From a virus, in IMG/VR virus record IMGVR_UViG_3300022934_000058, positions 1 to 38,600 of that record: a stretch of DNA of 38,600 bases, one strand, 5' to 3'. Below, one piece after another: positions 6,989 to 13,867 of the stretch (positions within the stretch are counted from its first letter, which is position 1; every line of letters starts with the position of its first letter). The position numbers and the translations under genes are program-made. The notes beneath the pieces are model-generated. The model did no database searches and was not told where the DNA came from. It saw nothing but the letters and a program-made list of their open reading frames with translations.

Positions 6989-8281
6989 ATGAAGAACGCT
7001 AAATCGTTTTGGGCGTTTACAAACCAAAAGAACCCAGCCAGTTGGCTTGTCGAGTTCTTTAATGGTGAGAAGTCCAGAACCGGAATCAAAGTCAATACAA
7101 AGACTGCACTCGGCCTTGCTGCCGTTATCTATGCAGTCAACAAGATCAGCGGGCATATCAGCCAACTGCCATTTAATGTCTACGAAGAGACTGCTGACGG
7201 CAATCGTGAGCTAAAGAGCCAGAACCCTGCATACAGGCTGCTAAACGTATCGCCCAATCAGGCCATGACTGCGTTTACCCTGCGTGAGATCATGATGGTC
7301 CATGCTCTCATTAGCGGTAATGGTCGAGCATACATTGCTAGGAATAACCTCGGGACTCCGGTGGAACTTATACCGATCCTACCTGAGAACTGCCAGACCA
7401 TGTTGGTCGATGGCGAAAAATGGCATCTAGTGACAGCCCACGAAGGCACTACACAGAACACGTTGCCACTCAAGCTGCGTCAAGGCGAATACTACAAGAT
7501 CCCTGACCGTGATGTCCTGCACATCATGAATACCTCACTTAATGGCGTGTGGGGAATGCACGTTGTAGAGATTGCCAAGGATGTCTTTGGTCTAGCTCAA
7601 GGCGGTCAAGAGGCTGCTGCAACGACACTGGCCAACTCAGGTCGTCCAGGCTTGCTTCTCGAAGCACCCGTTGGGATGTTTCGATCTGCTAAAGATGCTC
7701 AGGAGTTTCTCGATAACTTTAACTCCAAGCATGAAGGTGTCAGCAATACAGGTCGAGCAGGACTCTTGCGTGATGGCATGAAAGCCACAGCACTGCCTGT
7801 CTCAGCAGCAGATGCTCAGTTCTTAGAGCAGAGGTCATTCCAGCGTGAAGAGATTGCGTTGCTATTCGGCCTTGAGTCGATCCTTGGTGACAACACAGGA
7901 CAGACCTACCGAAGTATCTCAGAGCGTAATACAGCGTATGTAAACAACTGTTTGCAGCGTTGGATGTGCAAGTGGGAAGAAGAGGTTGCAGCAAAGCTGA
8001 TTAGCCCAGCCAGACCATTGGAGGTCGAGTTCGACACGACTCCACTGCTCAAAGGTGATCCGAACTCACTTGCTGATTACACGATGAAGATGCAGCAACA
8101 TGGCGTGCTGACCATCAATGAGATCCGTCAGCTACATGGTTTCCCACCTGTAGAAGACGGAGACAAACTGCCTCACGAGATTGCACTCGATATATCAAAG
8201 GCTACTCAGCCTGAAGATGAGCCAGTTGAAGAAGACGATAACGAACCCGAACAGGAGACTAACGATGAAACTGGAGAGTAA
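6989..8281 (+). CDS. portal protein, HK97 family
   Basis: A 430-residue portal with the typical N-terminal segment (VIYAVNKISGHISQLPFNVY), the central YRLLNVSPNQAMTAFTLREI and the QRSFQREEIALLFG region, and a highly acidic C-terminus rich in Glu and Asp. The dodecameric portal is the DNA entry channel of the head and docks the terminase. A GAGG-like ribosome site precedes the ATG. Its end overlaps the protease gene by 17 bases. Confidence 0.9.
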   Translation: MKNAKSFWAFTNQKNPASWLVEFFNGEKSRTGIKVNTKTALGLAAVIYAVNKISGHISQLPFNVYEETADGNRELKSQNPAYRLLNVSPNQAMTAFTLREIMMVHALISGNGRAYIARNNLGTPVELIPILPENCQTMLVDGEKWHLVTAHEGTTQNTLPLKLRQGEYYKIPDRDVLHIMNTSLNGVWGMHVVEIAKDVFGLAQGGQEAAATTLANSGRPGLLLEAPVGMFRSAKDAQEFLDNFNSKHEGVSNTGRAGLLRDGMKATALPVSAADAQFLEQRSFQREEIALLFGLESILGDNTGQTYRSISERNTAYVNNCLQRWMCKWEEEVAAKLISPARPLEVEFDTTPLLKGDPNSLADYTMKMQQHGVLTINEIRQLHGFPPVEDGDKLPHEIALDISKATQPEDEPVEEDDNEPEQETNDETGE

Positions 8282-8897
8282 TCCAGAGAAGAAAGAGATC
8301 ACGATGAGAGGGTTCATCGGTGATTACGAGAACGGCATTTCAGCAGATGACTTTATCGATGTGCTGGCAGAACATGCGGGTCAAGATGTGACCATCCACC
8401 TCAACAGTGAAGGCGGAAGCGTTACCGATGGACTGAGCATGTTTAACGCCATTGTCAATCATGATGGCAAAGTGACCGTCCACATTGATGCGTTAGCAGC
8501 ATCGATTGCTACGGTCGTAGCTGTAGCAGCAGACAGCGTGAAGATGAACTCCACTGGCAAGTTCATGATTCACAGATGCTGGACTGCTGCGGTCGGAAAC
8601 TGCAAAGACTTCCGGTCAATGGCCGATGTTATGGATCTGCTCGACAAAGACATTGCAGCAAGTTACTCCGAGAAAACAGGCGGATCTCAGGAAGAGATGC
8701 TGGCACTAATGGATGCTGAGACTTGGATGGATGCTGAGACAGCACTCCAAGCCGGATTCATTGATGAAATCGTCGAAGTAAAGGCTAGAAGCAAGTCTAA
8801 GGACGAGGAGTACGAGGCTAAGGCACTCTGCTCACCTGCGTTCCATGCAGCACTCAGGGCCAAGTGTGCAATGCGTCGAATCAAGCTGAAAAGCTGA
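8265..8897 (+). CDS. head maturation protease, ClpP-like (S14/S49 type)
   Basis: A 210-residue serine protease using the ATG at 8265, which has GGAG eight bases upstream and gives a family-like N-terminus. LNSEGGSVTDGLSMFNAI is the oxyanion loop and early helix, IDALAASIATVVA carries the catalytic Ser80, and MIHRCW carries His103, with an acidic residue near 124-129 as the third member. It removes the scaffold domain of the capsid protein during prohead maturation. The last 40 residues are lysine-rich. It overlaps the portal and precedes the capsid gene as usual. Confidence 0.9.
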   Translation: MKLESNPEKKEITMRGFIGDYENGISADDFIDVLAEHAGQDVTIHLNSEGGSVTDGLSMFNAIVNHDGKVTVHIDALAASIATVVAVAADSVKMNSTGKFMIHRCWTAAVGNCKDFRSMADVMDLLDKDIAASYSEKTGGSQEEMLALMDAETWMDAETALQAGFIDEIVEVKARSKSKDEEYEAKALCSPAFHAALRAKCAMRRIKLKS

Positions 8898-8935
8898 CGC
8901 TGTAAAATTAACCGTTAATTCCCGAAGGAGTCGGG
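8892..8935 (+). promoter_or_regulatory. late-promoter-like box and 5' hairpin before the capsid gene
   Basis: AGCTGACGCTGTAAAATTA at 8892-8910 repeats the box before the terminase gene with nearly full identity, and TAAAAT at 8903-8908 is a -10-like sequence. Just downstream, CCCGA (8921-8925) pairs with TCGGG (8931-8935) around an AGGAG loop. The real ribosome site of the capsid gene is AAGGGAAG at 8950-8957, so the hairpin is more likely an RNA-stabilising 5' end than a translation signal. This would give the abundant capsid message its own start. Confidence 0.6.
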
Positions 8936-8958
8936 GATATCAATCTAGAAGGGAAGCT

Positions 8959-10221
8959 ATGAAAAAGATTGCGGAAATCAATGCCCGACTCGAATCGATT
9001 GCAGACGAGTTGCAGGCACTGTCGGATCTCTCGGCAGAAAGTGAACTCGATCAAACTCAGATCGATCTCGTCAATGAACTCGATGCTGAGTTCAACAAGC
9101 TTGAAGGGGAAAGGAATTCTCTGCAAGCAGTTCAAGACAAGCTAGATGCTGCTAAAGCGGCTAAGGCAGTTCCCCAAGCAAGCTCTGTAGTTGAGCCTGC
9201 ACAAATCGAAGACTCAATCGAGGAAAGCAAGGAAGTGATCCCAGCAAGAGTAAAGAATCAGCGTTCAAAGCATTTCGCGAGTTCGGAAGACGCTTTTGTA
9301 TCCGGCATGTGGCTAGCTGCTCTTGGCGGCAATCGTCGTGCAAAGGAAATCGTTGCTGCACAAAGCATCGGAGTTAATGCAGACGGTGGCTACTTAGTGC
9401 CGGACCCATTGTCCGACGCCTTGATTAACCTCATGGAAGAGAGAGGCGTTGCTCGTCAAGCATGTCAGCGTGTTGTCATGTCTGCTGATACTTGGGCTGT
9501 TCCAAAGGTCACTGCTCATGCGACTGTCTACTATCCAGCGGAAGCAGCGGCAATCACTGACAGCGACCTCGCTTTCAATCAAATTTCTTTGACCGCGAAG
9601 AAGCTTGCAGCACTTGTTAAGATGTCAACTGAAGTCACTGAAGACTCCATCGTGGACATCATGAATGTTGTTGTTGAGTCGATTGCTTACAGCATTGCAC
9701 TCGAAGAGGACAAGAACCTGTTCAACGGTGTTTCTGGTGGTGTTAATACTGCTGGTATTGCTGGCGATGCAAGCGTCGATGACACGAATGTGGCAACCAG
9801 CATTGCTAACTTGGCATTGACTGACTTGACTGCATGTGCATCCGGCATCGGCAATCCGATTATTGGTGCAAGCAATGAATGGTACATGTCACCCGTTGTG
9901 TTCCATTCTCAGGTGCGTGATCTTTTGAACGCTGCCGGAGGGAATGCTATCCAAGACCTCGAAGGTGGTCAGCGTCCACTTCTTCTTGGATACCCAGTCA
10001 ACCTAGTAAGCTGCTTGCCAGCAGCACCAGCTTCCGGCGAACTTGTTGCAGTCTTCGGTGACTTGCGACTCGGTGCTTACTTCGGTGATCGTCGTGCGTT
10101 GAACTTCAAAGTTCTTAACGAACTGTACGCCGAGAACGATCAGCTAGGCGTTGTTGCAACCGAGCGTATCGATATCAAGGTTGCCAACCCAGAAGTCTTG
10201 GCAAAGATCACGATTACCTAA
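8959..10221 (+). CDS. major capsid protein, HK97 fold, with N-terminal scaffold domain
   Basis: A 420-residue protein. Residues 1-65 form a heptad coiled coil (delta domain, starting MKKIAEINARLESIADELQA), followed by an Ala/Glu-rich linker. The mature capsid begins around residue 95-130, where ADGGYLVPDPLSDALINLMEERG is the classic N-arm and E-loop region. The A-domain and spine follow, with LVKMSTEVTEDS and LEEDKNLFNGVSGG, and a C-terminal RIDIKVANPEVLAKITI. The delta domain is expected to be cut off by the upstream protease. It has the strongest ribosome site of the head genes and its own promoter-like box. Confidence 0.95.
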   Translation: MKKIAEINARLESIADELQALSDLSAESELDQTQIDLVNELDAEFNKLEGERNSLQAVQDKLDAAKAAKAVPQASSVVEPAQIEDSIEESKEVIPARVKNQRSKHFASSEDAFVSGMWLAALGGNRRAKEIVAAQSIGVNADGGYLVPDPLSDALINLMEERGVARQACQRVVMSADTWAVPKVTAHATVYYPAEAAAITDSDLAFNQISLTAKKLAALVKMSTEVTEDSIVDIMNVVVESIAYSIALEEDKNLFNGVSGGVNTAGIAGDASVDDTNVATSIANLALTDLTACASGIGNPIIGASNEWYMSPVVFHSQVRDLLNAAGGNAIQDLEGGQRPLLLGYPVNLVSCLPAAPASGELVAVFGDLRLGAYFGDRRALNFKVLNELYAENDQLGVVATERIDIKVANPEVLAKITIT

Positions 10222-10469
10222 TGACTAGGTATCGATTTAAAACGACCCGTATGGGATTCCCTGCGGGTCGTGTGATTGATGACTCCATGCTCAAGCCTGG
10301 TGTTATCAAGACCCTCTTAGACTTCAACGCAATCGAGATCGTGCAGGATGCAGTGGACGCTAAAAAGGACGACAAGCCCTCAGTTTCTGGCAGTGACTCT
10401 GGCAGAAGCAAAGGCTCATCTTCGTCTAAGCGGAAGCAGTCAGGACGATCTGCTAACAAGGCTGATTGA
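10221..10469 (+). CDS. small head protein with Ser/Lys-rich tail overlapping the next gene
   Basis: An 82-residue protein starting one base into the capsid stop (TAATG). Its first 45 residues (FPAGRVIDD, LKPGVIKTLLDFNAIEIV) look folded, and the remainder is a Lys/Ser/Gly/Asp tail without order. The tail is read out of frame over the start of the connector gene for 122 bases. Small proteins at this position in HK97-type modules are often accessory head proteins. No family is recognised. Confidence 0.6.
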   Translation: MTRYRFKTTRMGFPAGRVIDDSMLKPGVIKTLLDFNAIEIVQDAVDAKKDDKPSVSGSDSGRSKGSSSSKRKQSGRSANKAD

Positions 10470-10935
10470 GGGTGCAACGGAACAGCTTGAGCGAGACATT
10501 GAAAGATGTCTTGTTCAGGCATCGTGGCAACAGAGTCAATATGGTTTTCCTGAAGACGGCAAAGCCATACTGTTGAACATGGGGTCTGCTACCGCCATCA
10601 GTTCAATTACTTATGTGGACGATGATGGTGCAACTCAAACACTTGCAACCGACCAGTACCAACTCGATTCTGGACGTAATGCGATCACCTGCCTCAACGA
10701 TGACGACGGGTGGCCGGAAACGTTACTGACTCCCAGCGAACGAGATACGGTCTTTATCAACTTCACTTGTGGAGTAACAAACGAAGACTGCCTGCCTCGG
10801 TTGTTTAAACAAGCGATCCTTCTTGAGGTCGGTCGTTATTACTACGATCCGGCACAAGAAAATGCTGTCAATACAAATGACGGCAAGAGCTACGAAAACA
10901 TCGTCAAGAAGTTAATTCGGAGTTCGTACCCGTAA
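10348..10935 (+). CDS. head-tail connector, gp6-like
   Basis: A 195-residue protein starting WTLKRTTSP then VTLAEAKAHLRLSGSSQDD and LLTRLIEGATEQLERDIERC, the highly typical start of HK97 gp6-like connectors. Later parts include an Ig-like strand region and a Tyr-rich RYYYDPAQE end. It attaches under the portal as the first connector ring. The ATG at 10348 gives the expected N-terminus, so the long overlap with the previous gene appears to be real. Confidence 0.85.
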   Translation: MQWTLKRTTSPQFLAVTLAEAKAHLRLSGSSQDDLLTRLIEGATEQLERDIERCLVQASWQQSQYGFPEDGKAILLNMGSATAISSITYVDDDGATQTLATDQYQLDSGRNAITCLNDDDGWPETLLTPSERDTVFINFTCGVTNEDCLPRLFKQAILLEVGRYYYDPAQENAVNTNDGKSYENIVKKLIRSSYP

Positions 10936-11303
10936 TGCCCAAGGTCACAGGATTTAACCGCAAGAGGATTGGTCATCGCAATTACTTGGCGTTGATCCAA
11001 AACCCTCCTGCTACTCAGGATGAGTATGGGCAGATCAGTTATGACAGTGGGTCATGGACGACCGCTGTCGATAACTGGCCTTGCGAACTGATCGACACAA
11101 CTGGCGGTGAGATCATTGATGGCATGATGACGAAAACATCTACCGAGAAGGTAGCCATCGGTGACAAACCACAGATTGATGCAGCAACGGTAACTGCTCA
11201 GAGCCGCTGTATAATTGATGGTAAGACATACGGTATCACAGCAGTTAGAGATGTGTCTGGTGATGGGTTCACTGTAAGACTCGAACTGCGGAGTACCAAG
11301 TGA
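10935..11303 (+). CDS. head-tail stopper / joining protein
   Basis: A 122-residue beta-barrel type protein with IGHRNYLALIQNPP, then DEYGQISYDSGSW, and a C-terminal GFTVRLELRS. It matches the pattern of phage head-tail joining proteins (HK97 gp7 / SPP1 gp16-like stoppers), which close the DNA channel after packaging. It starts at the last base of the connector stop (TAATG) and overlaps the following GTG start. Confidence 0.75.
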   Translation: MPKVTGFNRKRIGHRNYLALIQNPPATQDEYGQISYDSGSWTTAVDNWPCELIDTTGGEIIDGMMTKTSTEKVAIGDKPQIDAATVTAQSRCIIDGKTYGITAVRDVSGDGFTVRLELRSTK

Positions 11304-12049
11304 GTTTTAAAAGCAAGCTTGATTCAAAAGTTGGGTCTTTTATTAGCTCCAAGCGTGGCAAGAACGGCAAAGGAACAGCCGTTCAAATGCACATGACAGA
11401 CTTGGCTAAAGACCTTGAGCTATTGCACAACGAGTTGCTTAAAAAAGTATGCCCAACAGCAGTTGGTTATGCAGCAACGATTGTCCGAAAGCGTGCCATA
11501 GCAAACATTAAGGCTGGTGGTGGTGAAGACCATATTGGCATGTCGAGGAAGGTTTCCAGCAGGAACAGATCGTCTGGAAAGTCTTCTGCATACGCAACAA
11601 GAAGCAAGTGGTCTAAGAAAGTCCTGAAAAAGCGTGGCAAAAACTTTCCGTCACTTGCTGACAAAGGAATGATCATTAAGAAAAACATAAGCCGCAAAGA
11701 AGGCGGCTTGATGGCAAGTCAAATTGTTGGACCTAAATATCAGTCAGGCCAAGGCAAGAACTTTGCTCACACGTTTGAGCCAAGAGATGGCCAAAAGTCA
11801 GGGGCTCCAAACCACAAGTGGTGGCCTAGACAATCTAAAAAAGATTTAAGGCTCGACAGGAAAATTGCAGCACAGTCAGGAAGAAAAGAGAGAACTACAG
11901 GGCAGCAAGGTAAACCTTTAAAGCCTCTTCCTTTTATGCGTCCAGCAGCAGAACAGACAATGGGGCAGCAAACCAATGCAATCTACAAAGCATTGAAACG
12001 CTGGGACATAAAAATGGGTGAAGTGAACGGTACAACCGGAGAATTCTAA
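11300..12049 (+). CDS. HK97 gp10-like neck/tail protein, basic and longer than usual
   Basis: A 249-residue basic protein. Residues 25-75 (LELLHNELLKKVCPTAVGYAATIVRKRA) and the C-terminal PFMRPAAEQTMGQQTNAIYKAL are the two ends of the gp10-like fold, which usually totals 130-160 residues. Between them lies an inserted Lys/Ser/Arg-rich stretch of about 100 residues. It starts with GTG overlapping the stopper's TGA. It is needed to complete the tail end that binds the head. Confidence 0.7.
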   Translation: MSFKSKLDSKVGSFISSKRGKNGKGTAVQMHMTDLAKDLELLHNELLKKVCPTAVGYAATIVRKRAIANIKAGGGEDHIGMSRKVSSRNRSSGKSSAYATRSKWSKKVLKKRGKNFPSLADKGMIIKKNISRKEGGLMASQIVGPKYQSGQGKNFAHTFEPRDGQKSGAPNHKWWPRQSKKDLRLDRKIAAQSGRKERTTGQQGKPLKPLPFMRPAAEQTMGQQTNAIYKALKRWDIKMGEVNGTTGEF

Positions 12050-12462
12050 TGCGGCCAGTACCACAACTTATCACCTTACTCCGAGCAGATCCTTCTGTTT
12101 CAGCATTGGTTGGACAGAGGATTTATGCAGACAATCCACCACAAGATGACGATCTTCCAATCGTTGTTCTGACAATCACAAGTACGGACGCGAGAGCAGC
12201 ACTTGACAACTGTCAGATCAGGCTTTACTCCGCAAGGCTAAAGGTTGACATCATTTGCTCAACCAGAAGTGCAGCAGAGGCGGCTCAGGAAGCTATAGAA
12301 GATGCACTCGTTGGGTACACATCCAACGATAGCACTCACCCAATTCAGGGCGTTACAGTCGAGTCTGGAACGTCTTGGGAACTTGTCGCACCTGCTGATG
12401 GGAGCGATGAGCGTGGCTATTGGTGTAGCCAAGAATATTTCATGAATTACGCAAGAGCATAG
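12049..12462 (+). CDS. tail terminator, DUF3168 / gp17-like
   Basis: A 137-residue protein with LLRADPSVSALVGQRIYADNPPQDDDLPIVVL as the typical start of DUF3168 tail terminators and QIRLYSARLKVDIICSTRSAAEAAQEAIEDAL as the core beta-alpha unit. It caps the tail tube and joins it to the neck. It overlaps the upstream gene by one base and leads directly into the tail tube gene. Confidence 0.85.
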   Translation: MRPVPQLITLLRADPSVSALVGQRIYADNPPQDDDLPIVVLTITSTDARAALDNCQIRLYSARLKVDIICSTRSAAEAAQEAIEDALVGYTSNDSTHPIQGVTVESGTSWELVAPADGSDERGYWCSQEYFMNYARA

Positions 12463-12472
12463 GAATAATTAG

Positions 12473-12898
12473 ATGGCTGTAGATGGCTACCATGCACAGG
12501 GGACTACTGTAACCCTCACGACCGGCGGCGCAGTTGGATGTGTTCGTTCGGTATCTTTACCTGAATTCTCACTTGAGTCAATCGATGCTAGTTGCCTTGA
12601 GGATTCCGTTGGTGGCTTCATGAAGAAGCTTTCCGGCGGTCTTGTCGATGCCGGTGAAGTTCAAGTCACTTATGTGAGCGTTGGCGCACCTGATGTTCCA
12701 GACGGGGCTCAAGACACGCTAACCATTGTTGTTCCTGCTGTTGCCGCAGCAAGTTCCAACGGAACTCAAGCTGGTTACACGATCACAGGAACTGGCTTTA
12801 TATCATCTGCTTCCGGTGGATCTCTTGAGATCAACGGACTGATGGAAAACAGTTTCACCTTCGTTTTTGATGGCGACACTGGTCCAACCATTTCGTAA
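12473..12898 (+). CDS. major tail tube protein
   Basis: A 141-residue tail tube protein of the lambda gpV / type VI Hcp-like fold, seen as alternating beta strands: TTVTLTTGGAVGCVRSVSLPEF, then LEDSVGGFMKKLSGG, then EVQVTYVS and a terminal SFTFVFDGDT. It lacks an extra Ig-like domain. It stacks into the tail tube around the tape measure. Its position between the tail terminator and the frameshifted chaperones is canonical. Confidence 0.85.
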   Translation: MAVDGYHAQGTTVTLTTGGAVGCVRSVSLPEFSLESIDASCLEDSVGGFMKKLSGGLVDAGEVQVTYVSVGAPDVPDGAQDTLTIVVPAVAAASSNGTQAGYTITGTGFISSASGGSLEINGLMENSFTFVFDGDTGPTIS

Positions 12899-12907
12899 AC
12901 AAATTAA

Positions 12908-12929
12908 CTCCTCCACCACCACCAAGGAG
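12908..12929 (+). promoter_or_regulatory. hairpin covering the ribosome site of the next gene
   Basis: CTCCT at 12908-12912 is complementary to AGGAG at 12925-12929, with a CCA-repeat loop of twelve bases. The AGGAG is the ribosome site for the ATG at 12935. Folding would hide it and keep that gene below the level of the tail tube gene just upstream. The effect is inferred from sequence alone. Confidence 0.45.
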
Positions 12930-12934
12930 ATGTC

Positions 12935-13252
12935 ATGTCTCAACATGTCGAACTTGAAACGCATGTCGGAATCCATTTAGCGACAAAGAAAGAAGTAGTA
13001 CACGAACAGTACTGGGTTTTTCTGTGTGATGAAGACTCTCGCCAAAAGATCGGACTGATTGGATGGAAAGAGGGAAGCAAATTGATCTTCTTTCAGAAGG
13101 TCGATCCAGTCACTTCTAAATGGATTGAAGAAGAGGTTGCAAAGCTGATGGAGCGTGAAAACGTCACATCAGTTGAGCCACCTGAACTACCCGAAGAACT
13201 GCTTAATCAGGATGATGACGATGAGCTTGACGAAGAAACAATTATTGGCTGA
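12935..13252 (+). CDS. hypothetical protein before the tail chaperones, 105 residues
   Basis: A small acidic protein that starts with a beta-rich half (VGIHLATKKEVVHEQYWVFL, then IGWKEGSKLIFFQKV) and ends with a run of Asp and Glu. It lies between tail tube and chaperone genes and overlaps the chaperone start by 32 bases. It is not recognised. Position suggests a role in tail assembly. Its expression may be held down by the hairpin at 12908-12929. Confidence 0.65.
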   Translation: MSQHVELETHVGIHLATKKEVVHEQYWVFLCDEDSRQKIGLIGWKEGSKLIFFQKVDPVTSKWIEEEVAKLMERENVTSVEPPELPEELLNQDDDDELDEETIIG

Positions 13253-13580
13253 GTTGGTTTGCACGAAACCAGAGAAACTCAAAGATCAGGTGTTCGGGCA
13301 AGATGCTTGGGTTAAGCCTGTCTCTGAGTTTCAGAGATCACGGCGACTTGCTGCTCTTTATGGCAAGGACGGTGAGGTTTCGCGAGAGGCTATCAGGAAA
13401 GCTAGGCTCTACACCATTGTCGATCATCTTTGTGACCAAAATGGCGAGAACCTATTCAAAGAGTCCGACATCAAAGATCTTATGGAGCTTGATGCTTTAA
13501 AGCTAGATGTTGTGATTGGCTGCATCGAGCAATGGGTGTCTTCTCGTGAGGGAAAGATCCTCGGCGGATCGAAAAAATAG
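13221..13580 (+). CDS. tail assembly chaperone, short form (gpG-like)
   Basis: A 119-residue helical protein with VFGQDAWVKPVSEFQRSRRL, LDALKLDVVIGCIEQWVSSREG and a GSKK end. I take the ATG at 13221 because AGGA stands eight bases upstream; earlier in-frame ATGs at 13155 and 13212 are less suitable. It coats the tape measure before tube growth. The coding frame ends at TAG directly after a run of six A, where a -1 shift gives the longer form. Confidence 0.75.
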   Translation: MSLTKKQLLAELVCTKPEKLKDQVFGQDAWVKPVSEFQRSRRLAALYGKDGEVSREAIRKARLYTIVDHLCDQNGENLFKESDIKDLMELDALKLDVVIGCIEQWVSSREGKILGGSKK

Positions 13581-13867
13581 CCAAAGAGTTTGACAGGAAT
13601 CACAGACTGTCATGGGCTTTTTCGATCTGCCAAGACCTCGGGATTGATGATCCTATCTCTTGGATGAATGCATGTCCTGTTTTGCTGGATTGGTGGATTG
13701 GTTATCGAGTCCACAAAAGCGAGCGTGAGCGTGAGGCTTACGAGAAAGCATCTGGCAAGAGCAAGACTAAGCTCAGTGGCGATTCTCTATACGATCACTT
13801 GGAGCAATTAGCTAATGGCCGCAAACCGAGTCGGGGCTCTATACTACGAAGCGATTCTAGACCCTAG
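13221..13867 (+). CDS. tail assembly chaperone, -1 frameshifted long form (gpGT-like)
   Basis: A slip at the A6 run (13572-13577) moves reading into the -1 frame, which is open from 13577 to 13867 and has no start of its own before 13664. The added domain reads IAKEFDRNHRL, then SWAFSICQDLGIDDPISWM and a WWIGYRVHKSEREREAYEK helix. Its style and place match the T domain of lambda GT and its many relatives. The extension overlaps the tape measure start by 53 bases. The long form binds the tape measure and tube subunits. Confidence 0.75.
13571..13577 (+). other. -1 ribosomal frameshift site
   Basis: G-AAA-AAA is read as two lysine codons in the zero frame, followed at once by a TAG stop. Slipping back one base keeps the A-site pairing fully and most of the P-site pairing, and enters the open T-domain frame. 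The position between the two chaperone halves is where siphophages have this event. I did not find a convincing downstream pseudoknot by eye. Confidence 0.7.
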
